From Candidatus Baltobacteraceae bacterium (lineage in GTDB: Bacteria > Vulcanimicrobiota > Vulcanimicrobiia > Vulcanimicrobiales > Vulcanimicrobiaceae), in the NCBI GenBank assembly GCA_036489885.1, contig DASXEW010000003.1, positions 1,488,001-1,552,000 on the forward strand: DNA of 64,000 bases, given 5' to 3'. Below, one piece after another: positions 36,073 through 45,749 of the stretch. The position numbers and the translations under genes are program-made. The notes under the pieces are model-generated. The model saw only the letters and a list, made by a program, of their open reading frames with translations, was not told where the DNA came from and did not search any database. The first letter of the stretch is position 1; each line of letters starts with the position of its first letter.

Positions 36073-37280
36073 CGGCGACGCGCGTTCCCCTTGACGTCGT
36101 TGCGATGGAAGGCAACAAGATGTTGCTGTCGCTTGGACCTCAGCATCCGTCGACGCACGGCGTTTTGCAAGTGCTTACCGAGATCGAAGGCGAGACGATC
36201 ACGAAGGCCGATCCGGAGATCGGCTACCTGCACACCGGTATCGAGAAATCGGCCGAAAATCTCTTTTGGCATCAGGCCTCGACCGTCATCGAGCGGATGG
36301 ATTATCTCTCGCCGCTCACCAATGCCATGTGCTACGTCCTCGGTGTCGAGCAGCTGCTCGGCATCACGAGTCATATCCCCGAACGCGCACAACAACTACG
36401 CGTTCTGCTTTGCGAGCTCTCGCGTATTGCCTCGCACTGCGTGTGGCTCGGAACGGGCGGGATCGACCTTGGCGCCATATCGCCGTTCTTCTACGCGTTC
36501 GATTTGCGCGAGAACATTCTGGATCTGTTCGAAGCCTCGGGCGGCGCGCGGATGCATCCGAATTACCTGCGCATAGGCGGCTTACGCGAGGACGTGCCGC
36601 AAGGCTTCCTCGACCGGCTCGACGATCTGATCAAGAAATTCCCGGGCCGCGTCCGCGAGCTGCGTGGCGTTCTGCAAAAGAACCCGATCGTGCAAGACCG
36701 CATGATCGATGTTGCGATCCTCTCGCCGGAAGAGGCGCTTGCGTGGAACATCACGGGACCGCCGCTGCGCGGATCGGGAATCGCGTACGACGTGCGCAAA
36801 GCGTTTCCGTATTCCGGCTACGAGCGATACGAGTTCGAGGTACCAGTACGAACCGAAGGTGATGCCTATGCGCGGTTCTTGGTGCGTCTCGACGAGATGG
36901 ACGAATCGATGAGCATCATCCGCCAAGTTCGCGAGCAGTTGGTCGAGGGTTCGGTGATGATCGACGATACGAAAGTCGGTCCGCCGCCCAAAGAAGCGAT
37001 CGCGCTCTCGATGGAAGCATTGATCCATCACTTCAAATATGTGTCCGAGGGCTTCCGTGTGCCGCCGGGCGACGTGTATCAAGCGGTCGAGGGTCCGCGC
37101 GGCGAGCTCGGCTACTACATCGTTTCCAACGGTGAGAACCGTCCGTGGCGCGTTCGGACGCGTCCGCCTTCCTTCTATAACCTGCAAGTACTCAAGAAGC
37201 TCGCGATCGGCGAGCTGATCGCGGACATGGTCGTGTGCATCGGTTCGCTGGATCCGGTGTTCGGCGAGGTCGACCGATGA
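36069..37280 (+). CDS. nuoD: NADH-quinone oxidoreductase subunit D
   Basis: A 403-residue 49-kDa subunit that forms the quinone pocket with NuoB. LGPQHPSTHGVLQ, the PEIGYLHTGIEK segment, MDYLSPLTN and the C-terminal DPVFGEVDR are characteristic; the quinone-site His and Tyr are in HPSTHG and the following region. ATG start overlaps the nuoC stop; its TGA overlaps nuoE (ATGA). Confidence 0.96.
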   Translation: MTATRVPLDVVAMEGNKMLLSLGPQHPSTHGVLQVLTEIEGETITKADPEIGYLHTGIEKSAENLFWHQASTVIERMDYLSPLTNAMCYVLGVEQLLGITSHIPERAQQLRVLLCELSRIASHCVWLGTGGIDLGAISPFFYAFDLRENILDLFEASGGARMHPNYLRIGGLREDVPQGFLDRLDDLIKKFPGRVRELRGVLQKNPIVQDRMIDVAILSPEEALAWNITGPPLRGSGIAYDVRKAFPYSGYERYEFEVPVRTEGDAYARFLVRLDEMDESMSIIRQVREQLVEGSVMIDDTKVGPPPKEAIALSMEALIHHFKYVSEGFRVPPGDVYQAVEGPRGELGYYIVSNGENRPWRVRTRPPSFYNLQVLKKLAIGELIADMVVCIGSLDPVFGEVDR

Positions 37281-37990
37281 TCGACTTGAGCAGCGAAGCC
37301 AAAGAGATTCTCGCGCGCTACGAAGACCCGCGTTCCGCGACGCTCCAGATCATCTGGCGTTTCCAAGCGGAAGAAGGCTACGTTTCGGCCGACGCGATGA
37401 AACAGACGGCCGAATGGGTCGGCGTGCCGCTCGCCGTCGTCGAGTCGACGGTCTCGTTCTACACGCTGCTGTTCCGCAAGCCCGTCGGAAAGTACATGCT
37501 GCAAGTGTGCCGCAATCTTTCGTGCTCGATCAACGGCGCGGAAGACATCATGGCGTACTTTCGCGAGCAGCTCGGCGTCGGACATCTCGAGACGACGGCC
37601 GACGGACTCTTCTCGTACGAAGAAGTTGAGTGTCTGGCCGCGTGCGATCGCGCACCGTGCATGCAGGTCAATCTCGATTTCGTCTACGATTTGACGCCGA
37701 AGATGGTCGACGACATGCTGGCGGCGATCCGCGGAGGGACGTACGACGTCCCGCCGATGGCGCAGACGAAGAAGCCCGAACGCACGTGGTCCGTCCCCAA
37801 AGATACGGTTCCGAAATCACTGGGTGCGCAGCACGTCTCGAATCCGAACGATGCCGGCGGGATCGGGGATCGCAGTGGCGTCATCATGCTCGACCGCTTC
37901 GTGCGCGACATTACTCCGGATCGTTCGCGCGAGCGTTTGGTGAAAGACGGACGCGCAATTCTTGAGCACGAGGACGGCCATGGACACTAA
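37277..37990 (+). CDS. nuoE: NADH-quinone oxidoreductase subunit E, extended C-terminus
   Basis: A 237-residue 24-kDa subunit holding the [2Fe-2S] cluster N1a. Ligands are in VCRNLSC (two Cys) and ECLAACDRAPC. The thioredoxin-like core ends near residue 155. About 75 further residues (YDVPPMAQTKK to EDGHGH) follow, Pro- and charge-rich; typical NuoE proteins are 160-180 long. ATG 37277 overlaps nuoD; the tail overlaps the nuoF start by 11 bp. Confidence 0.92.
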   Translation: MIDLSSEAKEILARYEDPRSATLQIIWRFQAEEGYVSADAMKQTAEWVGVPLAVVESTVSFYTLLFRKPVGKYMLQVCRNLSCSINGAEDIMAYFREQLGVGHLETTADGLFSYEEVECLAACDRAPCMQVNLDFVYDLTPKMVDDMLAAIRGGTYDVPPMAQTKKPERTWSVPKDTVPKSLGAQHVSNPNDAGGIGDRSGVIMLDRFVRDITPDRSRERLVKDGRAILEHEDGHGH

Positions 37991-39239
37991 ACCGGTATTG
38001 ATGAAGGGCGTCGGCGAGCTCGACTTGCGCTCGATGGACGTCTACAAATCACAAGGCGGCTACGAGATGCTCGAGCGGGCCGTCAAAACGATGCAGCCGG
38101 CCGAGATCGTTTCGATCATCGACAAGTCCGGTCTGCGTGGCCGCGGCGGCGCCGGTTTCCCAACCGGCCGCAAGTGGCAGTTCTTGCCCGACAACGGCGA
38201 GCCGCGCTACATGGTGTGCAACAACGACGAAGCCGAGCCCGGCACGTTCAAGGATCACATGCTGCTCGAGGAAACGCCGCATCAGATCATTGAGGGCATG
38301 CTGATCGGATCGTACGCGATCCGCTCGCATCACGCGTTCATCTATATTCGCGGCGAGTTCAAGCGCGGCTATGAGATCTTTTGCAAGGCAGTTGAGGAAG
38401 CGCGCGCAGCCGGCTATATCGGTAAGGGTATCTGCGGCACCGATTACGACATCGAGCTGACCGTCCATCGCGGCTCGGGAGCGTATATCTGCGGTGAAGA
38501 GACGGCCTTACTGAGTTCGCTCGAAGGCAAGCGCGGCGAGCCGCGGCTCAAGCCGCCGTTCCCCGCGGTCAAAGGGCTCTACGGGAAGCCGACCGTCGTC
38601 AACAATTCCGAGACGCTTGCATATCTGATGCCGATTCTGCGCAACGGCGCGGAGTGGTTCGCGAGCGTCGGTACCGAGAAGTCGAAAGGTTACAAGATCG
38701 TTTCGGTCAGCGGCCACGTGAAGAAGCCGGGCAACTATGAAGTTCCGCTCGGAACGACGCTGCGGCAGCTTATCGACGACTGCGCGGGCGGCTTGCGCGA
38801 CGAGCGCAAGTTCTTGGCAGTGCAGCCGGGCGGCGGCAGCTCGGCGTGTTTGTTCGAAGAGCATCTCGATGTGCCGTACGACTACGAGAACATGGCCAAG
38901 AACGGAACGATGCTCGGTTCCGGTGCGGTCGTCGTGTTCGATGATACGACCGATTTCGTAAAAGCCGCGCTCGCACTCGTGCGTTTTTTCTCGCATGAGT
39001 CGTGCGGACAATGCACGCCGTGCCGCGAAGGCGGCCACTGGCTCGAGCTCATGCTCGAGCGCATCTTGGAAGGCAAGGGCGTGGCGAGCGATATCGACAT
39101 GCTGCTCAGCGTTTCGCACCAGATAACCGGACTGAATTTGTGTCCCCTAGGCGATTCGATCGAGCCGTTCCTCGCATCCGTCGTGAAGCGATTCGAGAGT
39201 CACTTCCGCAAATATATCCGCGAGCCGCAATATGCCTGA
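37980..39239 (+). CDS. nuoF: NADH-quinone oxidoreductase subunit F
   Basis: A 419-residue 51-kDa subunit, the NADH entry point. Motifs are GLRGRGGAGFPTGRKW (NADH/FMN site), CNNDEAEPGTFKD, GAYICGEETALL (FMN) and ESCGQCTPCREG (cluster N3 ligands) with a final Cys in LNLCPLGD. ATG 37980 follows GAGG and lies inside the end of nuoE. A TTG at 37962 is also in frame. Confidence 0.96.
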   Translation: MDTKPVLMKGVGELDLRSMDVYKSQGGYEMLERAVKTMQPAEIVSIIDKSGLRGRGGAGFPTGRKWQFLPDNGEPRYMVCNNDEAEPGTFKDHMLLEETPHQIIEGMLIGSYAIRSHHAFIYIRGEFKRGYEIFCKAVEEARAAGYIGKGICGTDYDIELTVHRGSGAYICGEETALLSSLEGKRGEPRLKPPFPAVKGLYGKPTVVNNSETLAYLMPILRNGAEWFASVGTEKSKGYKIVSVSGHVKKPGNYEVPLGTTLRQLIDDCAGGLRDERKFLAVQPGGGSSACLFEEHLDVPYDYENMAKNGTMLGSGAVVVFDDTTDFVKAALALVRFFSHESCGQCTPCREGGHWLELMLERILEGKGVASDIDMLLSVSHQITGLNLCPLGDSIEPFLASVVKRFESHFRKYIREPQYA

Positions 39240-41256
39240 GCAAAAAATGGCGACCGTTACGATCGACGGCGTGAAGGTCGAAGTCCCGGCCGGTACGCTG
39301 CTCGTCGAAGCTGCGAAGCAAGTTCAAAAAGACATTCCCGTCTATTGCTATCACACGAAGCTCGGGCCGGCGGGTCTGTGCCGCATTTGTCTGGTTGAGA
39401 TCGAGGGAATGCCGAAGCTGCAGATCGCGTGCAACACGGCAGTAACGGACGGCATGGTCGTCAACACCGTCGGCGATAAAGCCAGCGAAGGCCGTCGCGC
39501 GGTTCTCGAAATTCTGTTGCTCAATCACCCGCTCGATTGCCCGATTTGCGACAAAGGCGGCGAGTGCGATTTGCAAGACTTCTCGATGGCCTACGGCCAA
39601 GGTGCTTCGCGTCTCGCCGATCCCAAGGCGCTCAAACCGAAAGCCGTCGATTTGGGTCCGACGATCGTCCTGGATGAAGAGCGGTGCATTCTCTGCTTGC
39701 GCTGCGTGCGTTTTGACGACGTGATCACGCGCGAGCGCTCGCTGCGCACGGAAGATCGTGGCGTACGTGCCATCATTGCAACGGCGACGGGGCAACCGTA
39801 TCGTTCGAAGTTTAGCGGCAACGTGACGGAAATCTGTCCGGTCGGCGCGCTGACCTCCAAAACGTACCGTTTCAAGGCGCGGCCGTGGGATCTGCATCGC
39901 ACCAAGACCACCTGTTTGCAATGCAGCGTCGGTTGCGAGATGAACGTCGATACACGCCACAACATTCCGTTGCGCACGATGACGGATCCGGACGGAAAAA
40001 TCTCAGACGGTTGGCTGTGCGATCGCGGGCGCTACAACGTCGGCTTTTACGACGATGAGCGGCGTCTGACGACACCGACCGTGCGCGATCCCGGCGGCGA
40101 GCAATTGCAAATCGCCTGGGACGATGCGATCTCGTTGTGGGCGACCTCGATTCGCAAGACGATCGATACGCATGGACCGGGTGCAGTCGGCGTGATCGGC
40201 GGTGGCCGGTTGCTCAACGAAGAAGCCTGGCTGCTCCAGCACATCTATCGCGGGCTCGGCGTAAAGAACATCGACTGGCGCGCGGGACGGCAACGTCAGG
40301 CGACACCGGGTCAATACGGCGGGACATTGTCCGATCTCGAGAACGCGCAAGTAATCGTATCGACGCGCCGCCCGCTCTCACGAACCGCGCCGATCGCCGA
40401 TCTGCGTATTCGGAAGGCAGTTCAGCACAAGGGCGCGCGCCTTTTTACTGTTGGCGAGATTCCCGCGGATGCCGCGGTCCCCGAGACGCACATTGCGTCG
40501 CTCGATCGCCTCGTCGACGTGATGCCTGCAAGCGCGCAGCGGATCGCGTTCATCTGGGGCGGCGTGCGCAAAAGCACGGGCGATGACCTCGAACGTGTGT
40601 TGAACACGCTCACCGGCAAGACGCTGCACGTGTTCATCCCGGGCGAACAGCAAAATTCGCGCGGTGCGGAAATGCTGGGCTGCATTCCGCAAGACGGGGG
40701 ACTCGATACGCGCGGAATGCTCGAGGCTGCGCGCGACGGCAAGCTCAAGAGTCTCGCGATTTTTGGTGCGAATCCGCTGGCGCACTATCCGGATCGTGCG
40801 CTCGTCGAGGCCGCACTCGCCAAGGTCGAATTTCTCGTCGTCGGCGAGTTGTTCCCGACCGCAACGGCAAGCGCAGCAACGCTCGTGCTTCCGGTATGCG
40901 GACCCTTCGAGAAGACCGGCACGACGACGAATATCGACGGCGAACGCTTGATGGTCGAAGCCGCATTAATGGCGCCGGATGGTGTCTATTCAGATCTCGA
41001 GATTCTCGTCGGTTTTGCGGAAGCGCTCGGTGTCGAGATTCCGGAGCCCAATGCAATCGAATCCGCAGTTGCGACCGCGCTAGCGGCCCGCGCTTCGAGC
41101 GGACTCGTGAACGCGTCACTCTACCGCGCCGACGAGCTCGCGCCGTCGCTGCGTGAAGACGAAGTCTTCAGTGGCCTGGGTACGGCGGCATTCGATGCGC
41201 CGTTTGCAACGGTGCTGACGGCGCCGCTGGTCGCGACCGCACAGGGAGCCAGCTAA
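39232..41256 (+). CDS. nuoG: NADH-quinone oxidoreductase subunit G
   Basis: A 674-residue 75-kDa subunit with several Fe-S sites: a ferredoxin-like [2Fe-2S] domain (YCYHTKLGPAGLCRICLVE in pieces: CYH and CRICLVE), the His/Cys site DCPICDKGGECDLQD, ERCILCLRCVRF, and CLQCSVGCEMNV at the start of a molybdopterin-oxidoreductase-like domain that has lost the cofactor in complex I. ATG 39232 overlaps nuoF by eight bases; ATG 39247 is an alternative. Its TAA shares a base with nuoH. Confidence 0.95.
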   Translation: MPEQKMATVTIDGVKVEVPAGTLLVEAAKQVQKDIPVYCYHTKLGPAGLCRICLVEIEGMPKLQIACNTAVTDGMVVNTVGDKASEGRRAVLEILLLNHPLDCPICDKGGECDLQDFSMAYGQGASRLADPKALKPKAVDLGPTIVLDEERCILCLRCVRFDDVITRERSLRTEDRGVRAIIATATGQPYRSKFSGNVTEICPVGALTSKTYRFKARPWDLHRTKTTCLQCSVGCEMNVDTRHNIPLRTMTDPDGKISDGWLCDRGRYNVGFYDDERRLTTPTVRDPGGEQLQIAWDDAISLWATSIRKTIDTHGPGAVGVIGGGRLLNEEAWLLQHIYRGLGVKNIDWRAGRQRQATPGQYGGTLSDLENAQVIVSTRRPLSRTAPIADLRIRKAVQHKGARLFTVGEIPADAAVPETHIASLDRLVDVMPASAQRIAFIWGGVRKSTGDDLERVLNTLTGKTLHVFIPGEQQNSRGAEMLGCIPQDGGLDTRGMLEAARDGKLKSLAIFGANPLAHYPDRALVEAALAKVEFLVVGELFPTATASAATLVLPVCGPFEKTGTTTNIDGERLMVEAALMAPDGVYSDLEILVGFAEALGVEIPEPNAIESAVATALAARASSGLVNASLYRADELAPSLREDEVFSGLGTAAFDAPFATVLTAPLVATAQGAS

Positions 41257-42248
41257 TGGACATGGTTCCGGTGTGGCTCATCGTCGTCATCAAGTCGCTC
41301 GTTGTCTTGCTCATCGTGATCACGACGTTCGCCTACTCGATGCTCTTCGAGCGCAAGATTCTCGGCTGGATGCAGCTGCGTCCCGGCCCTGATCGCGTCG
41401 GACCCTGGGGAATGCTACAGCCTGCAGCCGATGCGGTGAAGATGTTCTTCAAAGAAGACCTCACGCCGAAGAACGCCGATCCGGTTATCTACAAACTCGC
41501 CCCGTTCATTTCGTTGATTACGGCCATGGGTGCGTTCGCGATAATCCCCTTCAGCGAAAGCTCTGCGGGATTGTGGGCCGTGGGCAACGTCGACGCGGGA
41601 ATTCTCTATATCTTTGCGCTGACGTCGATCAGCGTCTACGGGATCACGCTGGCCGGATGGGCATCGAGCTCGAAGTATCCGCTACTCGGCTCCATTCGTT
41701 CGACCGCGCAGATGATCTCGTACGAGCTGGCGATGACGCTCTCTGTCGTCGGCGTTCTCATCATGGCCGGAACGACGTCGCTTAGCGGCATCGTGCACGC
41801 GCAGTACAACCTCTGGTTCATCGCGCCGCAGTTCCTCGGCTTCCTGATTTACCTGACGACGGCCGTCGCCGAAACGAATCGCGCGCCATTCGATCTGGTC
41901 GAAGCTGAAACGGAGCTGGTCGGTGGATTCCACACCGAGTACTCAGGCTTGCGCTTCGGATTGTTCTTCATCGCCGAGTATCTGAACATGATCACCGTGT
42001 CGTGCTTGGCGACGCTGCTGTTCCTCGGCGGTTGGTCGGCGCCCCTCGGCTTGACGATGGTTCCCGGAATCGTCTGGTTCGTCGCCAAGGCCGGCGTATT
42101 TCTGTTCATCTACATGTGGCTGCGCGGGACGTTGCCGCGGCTGCGCTACGATCGTCTCATGGCGTTCGGCTGGAAGGTCTTGCTGCCGGTTGCCACGTTG
42201 AACCTGATCGTCACCTCTGCGGTGATAGCTTTTAGGGGTGGCGTCTAA
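41256..42248 (+). CDS. nuoH: NADH-quinone oxidoreductase subunit H
   Basis: A 330-residue membrane subunit linking the quinone cavity to the proton channels. FERKILGWMQLRPGPDRVGPWG, FDLVEAETELVGGFHTEYSG and PRLRYDRLMAFGWKVLLP (quoted here as family landmarks: ERKILGWMQ, EAETELVGG, RYDRLM) are diagnostic, with eight hydrophobic helices. Starts within TAATG shared with nuoG; ends within TAATG shared with nuoI. Confidence 0.96.
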   Translation: MDMVPVWLIVVIKSLVVLLIVITTFAYSMLFERKILGWMQLRPGPDRVGPWGMLQPAADAVKMFFKEDLTPKNADPVIYKLAPFISLITAMGAFAIIPFSESSAGLWAVGNVDAGILYIFALTSISVYGITLAGWASSSKYPLLGSIRSTAQMISYELAMTLSVVGVLIMAGTTSLSGIVHAQYNLWFIAPQFLGFLIYLTTAVAETNRAPFDLVEAETELVGGFHTEYSGLRFGLFFIAEYLNMITVSCLATLLFLGGWSAPLGLTMVPGIVWFVAKAGVFLFIYMWLRGTLPRLRYDRLMAFGWKVLLPVATLNLIVTSAVIAFRGGV

Positions 42249-42844
42249 TGCGCAAGAATCTGTTCAATATCCCGGCAATCGTGATCGGATTTGCGACGAC
42301 GTTTTCGTTTCTCTTCCGCAAACATCCGACCAAGCCGTATCCGAGCCGGAAGAAGCAGCATGCGCCGCGTTTCCACGGCCTGCACGAGCTGCGGCGCTAT
42401 GCAGACGGCAAAGAGCGCTGCATCGGATGCGAGCTGTGCCAAATCGCCTGCCCCGCAAATGCCATCACGGTAATCGGTGCGGAGAACAGCCCCGATGACC
42501 GGCGCTCGCCCGGCGAGCGTTTTGCCGCGCGTTATGAGATCGATGAGTTGCGCTGCATCTTCTGCGGATTGTGTGAAGAAGCGTGCCCGACCGATGCGAT
42601 CGTATTGACGCCGCGCTTTGAGATGTCGGACTACCGGCGCGGTTCGTTCATCTACAGCAAGGACCGTCTGCTCGTTCCACCCGAGGCCGGCGTAGGAACG
42701 CCGCCCGACGAGCGACCCGGCGGAATTCCGGCCGACCTCGGTTCCGTGACGCAGAAGAAGAATACCGTCGACATTCAATCGGGCTACGAGGCGACGTGGC
42801 GCGGCACGATCCTCAAGACGCAGCGTAAAGGGCTCGCGGGTTGA
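42248..42844 (+). CDS. nuoI: NADH-quinone oxidoreductase subunit I
   Basis: A 198-residue ferredoxin-like subunit with two [4Fe-4S] motifs, CIGCELCQIACP (about residues 58-69) and CIFCGLCEEACP (about 103-114), holding clusters N6a and N6b. An N-terminal amphipathic stretch contacts the membrane arm. The C-terminal 60 residues are longer than in minimal homologues and polar. The TTG of nuoJ overlaps its TGA. Confidence 0.95.
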   Translation: MRKNLFNIPAIVIGFATTFSFLFRKHPTKPYPSRKKQHAPRFHGLHELRRYADGKERCIGCELCQIACPANAITVIGAENSPDDRRSPGERFAARYEIDELRCIFCGLCEEACPTDAIVLTPRFEMSDYRRGSFIYSKDRLLVPPEAGVGTPPDERPGGIPADLGSVTQKKNTVDIQSGYEATWRGTILKTQRKGLAG

Positions 42845-43422
42845 TCACGTTCTGGATTCTCGCCGTGCTGATCGTGGCAAGCGCGGTCTTCGTCGTGAGC
42901 GCTTCGCGGCCGGTTTACAGCGTGCTGGGCCTGCTCCTCAATTTTTTGCTCTTGGCGATGATGTACCTGACGCTCGACGCGGAATTCTTGGCCGTCATTC
43001 AGGTCGTCGTTTACAGCGGCGCGATCCTGATGTTGTTCCTGTTCGTGATCGCACTGCTTTCGAGCGGTGTCCGTCAGTTTTCGGTCGGTCCCAATCGTCT
43101 GCCGCGCATTCTTGCGCCGCTGTCGGTCTTTGGAGCGCTTGCACTCGGCGGTTTGCTGTTCGTCATCGTACAGTCGGTCACGCCCTCGCTACCGCAGTCC
43201 ACCGCCGCGAGCGCAGCCGGAAACGCCAACGTCTTCGGGAGCGTCGCGGATTTCGGACAAGCGCTCTTTACGACGTATCTCCTACCATTCGAAGCGACGG
43301 CCTTCGTTTTGATGATTGCGGTTATCGGCGTCATCGCGCTGGCAGGCGACGTCGATCCGCCGCGCCCGCCACGCCGCAAACCACTGCGGAAGCGTGAGCC
43401 GATTTTGAAGGAACGATCGTAG
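42841..43422 (+). CDS. nuoJ: NADH-quinone oxidoreductase subunit J
   Basis: A 193-residue membrane subunit with five hydrophobic helices. The helix with the pi-bulge, EFLAVIQVVVYSGAILMLFL, is the NuoJ hallmark. The C-terminal tail is basic and Pro-rich (PPRPPRRKPLRKRE). TTG start at 42841; TAGTG junction with nuoK. Confidence 0.94.
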   Translation: MITFWILAVLIVASAVFVVSASRPVYSVLGLLLNFLLLAMMYLTLDAEFLAVIQVVVYSGAILMLFLFVIALLSSGVRQFSVGPNRLPRILAPLSVFGALALGGLLFVIVQSVTPSLPQSTAASAAGNANVFGSVADFGQALFTTYLLPFEATAFVLMIAVIGVIALAGDVDPPRPPRRKPLRKREPILKERS

Positions 43423-43727
43423 TGCAGGTCGCGGTCGCGAATTACATCGCCTTATCGGCGATCATTTTCATGATCGGCGTCGGCGGCGTCGTCGCTCGCC
43501 GGAATCCGCTCATCATGTTGATGGGCATCGAGCTGATGTGGAATGCCGCGAATCTCGCCTTCATTGCGTATGCGAAAGCGTACATGAGCAACGCCGGTCA
43601 TGTCTTCGCGTTCCTCGTGATTACCGTCGCGGCGGCTGAAGCTGCCATCGGGCTTGCAATCATCGTAATCGTTTTCCGCCGGGCTGAAAACGTCGACGTC
43701 GACGACGTCGCGGTGTTGAAGGGTTAG
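43422..43727 (+). CDS. nuoK: NADH-quinone oxidoreductase subunit K
   Basis: A 101-residue MnhC-like subunit with three helices and the conserved membrane glutamates in MLMGIELMWNAANL and VAAAEAAIGLAI. GTG start shares a base with the nuoJ stop. Length is exactly that of the family. Confidence 0.95.
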   Translation: MQVAVANYIALSAIIFMIGVGGVVARRNPLIMLMGIELMWNAANLAFIAYAKAYMSNAGHVFAFLVITVAAAEAAIGLAIIVIVFRRAENVDVDDVAVLKG

Positions 43728-43730
43728 CGC

Positions 43731-45749
43731 GTGCCGCAACACGTGATGGGAGTCGAAGGCGTCTACATGCCGCTGTTCGCGATCTGGCTGGCGCCGCTGG
43801 TCGGCGCCATCATCATCTGGGCTTTCGGTCCGTCGTTACGGTCTTGGGGTGGCCCGATCGGTTGCGCTGCGATTGCGGTTTCGTTTTTGGCGACGCTTGC
43901 CTCATGGAATGACGCCACGCGTCAAACCGTCGCGGGCGCGACGACGCTTGTTGGCGCGCATCAGTCGCTCGTGACGTGGGCCAAGGGATTCAACGTTGGA
44001 CTGTTGTGGGATCCGCTCTCGCTGACGTGGGTTTTGATCATCACCGGCATCGGCTTCCTGATCCACTTCTACTCGATGGGCTACATGGCGGGCGACAAAG
44101 GCTACGCGCGCTTTTTCGCCTACATGAATTTCTTCGTCTTTGCGATGCTCACGCTCGTGCTCTCCGACAACTTCGTCGGTTTGCTGATCGGCTGGGGCCT
44201 CGTCGGTCTCGCCTCGTTCTTCTTGATTGGGTTCTGGTACGAACGCCCGTCTGCAGTCGCGGCTGCGACCAAGGCCTTCGTCATGAACGTCGTCGGCGAC
44301 GTCGGAATTCTGTTTGCGATCTTCATCATCGTCGCGGTCGTCGGCTCGATCTCGTACGCCGACGCGTTTGCCGGAGCCGCGGCGCACAAGTTCTCGCCGA
44401 GCCTCCTCTACCTGGCGTGCTTGATGCTCTTCGTGGGTTGCGCGGCCAAGTCGGCGCAGGTTCCGCTGCACTCGTGGCTTCCGGATGCGATGGAAGGCCC
44501 GACGCCGGTCTCCGCGCTGATCCACGCTGCAACGATGGTCACGGCGGGCGTTTATTTGATCGCGCGTTGCTGGCCACTCTGGCAAGGTTCCGCCGATGCG
44601 CGCGAGCTGGTCGGCATCATCGGCGGCGTTACGGCGCTGCTGGGTGCGATCCTCGGCGTCGCGCAATGGGACATCAAACGAATTCTCGCGTATTCGACGA
44701 TGTCGCAGATCGGTTACATGATCATGGCCGTCGGCGTCGGCGCGTACGACGCGGGCGTGCTGCACTTCTTTACGCACGCATGGTTCAAGGCGCAGCTTTT
44801 CCTGACGGCCGGCCTTATCATCCACGCGCTGAACAACGAGCAGGACGTCCGGCTCATGGGCGGCCTGCGTACGCGTCAGCCGTTCGCATTCTGGTCGATG
44901 ACGATCGCGACGCTCTCGATTTGCGGCGTTCCGCCGCTCGCCGGTTTCTTCTCGAAAGATGCCGTCGTCTACGATACGCTCTTGCGCGGACATCCGGAGC
45001 TATACGCCGTTGGTGTCCTCACCGCCGGGATCACCGCCTACTACATGTTCCGCATGATCTTCATTACGTTCTTCGGTGAATATCGCGGCGACGTCGATCC
45101 CTCCAATCTCGGGATTCGGCATCCGGAATTTGCCGGAACACCGGCGGTCGCAGAGCATGCGCACGAGGGGTTCGATGAACACGAACACCACACGCCCGTA
45201 TGGCTCATGGTTGCGCCCGTCGCGGTGCTATGGATCGGAACGATATTCGCCGGTTTCTTGAACGTCGGCGGAGACAGCAGCCCGTGGCATAAGCTGCTCG
45301 AGCCCGTCTTCGGCGCAGCGATTTCGTATCCGGAGGGAACGGCGCCCGTGAGCGAGCTGATTTCGAGCGCGATCGTACTCGCGGTCGTCATTTTGGGCGT
45401 CGCGATTGCGTACGTGCGCTACGGTAACGCCGGAGCGTTACGTGATGCGATCAGCCGGTTGCGCGAAGAGACGGTTTGGATGCCGGCGATTCTCGTCCAT
45501 CTGTTTTACTTCGATCTTGCCATCGACGCGCTGCTGGTTCGTCCGTCGCGTGCCCTCGGATTCTTATTCGGGCAGCTGGTCGATCCGCTTGTCATCGACG
45601 GCACGGTCCGCGAAGCGCGCGTGTCGGCCGTCTGGCTTGGTCACTTGTTCCGCAGTTTCCAGACCGGTCTCGTGCGCGCATACGCCTTGACGATCGTCTT
45701 CGGTGCCGCGGCCTTCATCGTTTACTACGCGATCGTGGCGGTGCATTAA
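43731..45749 (+). CDS. nuoL: NADH-quinone oxidoreductase subunit L
   Basis: A 672-residue antiporter-like subunit. The core motifs are LIGWGLVGLASFFLIGFWY, PLHSWLPDAMEGPTPVSALIHAATMVTAG (landmarks PLHSWLPDAMEGPTPVSAL) and KRILAYSTMSQIGYM. The long lateral helix and final transmembrane segment are at the C-terminus. GTG start at 43731 is given; ATGs at 43746 and 43767 are also in frame. TAATG junction with nuoM. Confidence 0.95.
   Translation: MPQHVMGVEGVYMPLFAIWLAPLVGAIIIWAFGPSLRSWGGPIGCAAIAVSFLATLASWNDATRQTVAGATTLVGAHQSLVTWAKGFNVGLLWDPLSLTWVLIITGIGFLIHFYSMGYMAGDKGYARFFAYMNFFVFAMLTLVLSDNFVGLLIGWGLVGLASFFLIGFWYERPSAVAAATKAFVMNVVGDVGILFAIFIIVAVVGSISYADAFAGAAAHKFSPSLLYLACLMLFVGCAAKSAQVPLHSWLPDAMEGPTPVSALIHAATMVTAGVYLIARCWPLWQGSADARELVGIIGGVTALLGAILGVAQWDIKRILAYSTMSQIGYMIMAVGVGAYDAGVLHFFTHAWFKAQLFLTAGLIIHALNNEQDVRLMGGLRTRQPFAFWSMTIATLSICGVPPLAGFFSKDAVVYDTLLRGHPELYAVGVLTAGITAYYMFRMIFITFFGEYRGDVDPSNLGIRHPEFAGTPAVAEHAHEGFDEHEHHTPVWLMVAPVAVLWIGTIFAGFLNVGGDSSPWHKLLEPVFGAAISYPEGTAPVSELISSAIVLAVVILGVAIAYVRYGNAGALRDAISRLREETVWMPAILVHLFYFDLAIDALLVRPSRALGFLFGQLVDPLVIDGTVREARVSAVWLGHLFRSFQTGLVRAYALTIVFGAAAFIVYYAIVAVH

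Noticed and set aside
43902-44993. A 363-codon open frame on the minus strand
   Set aside because: Antisense to nuoL, extremely Arg/Glu/Asp-rich, no motif; a codon-bias shadow.
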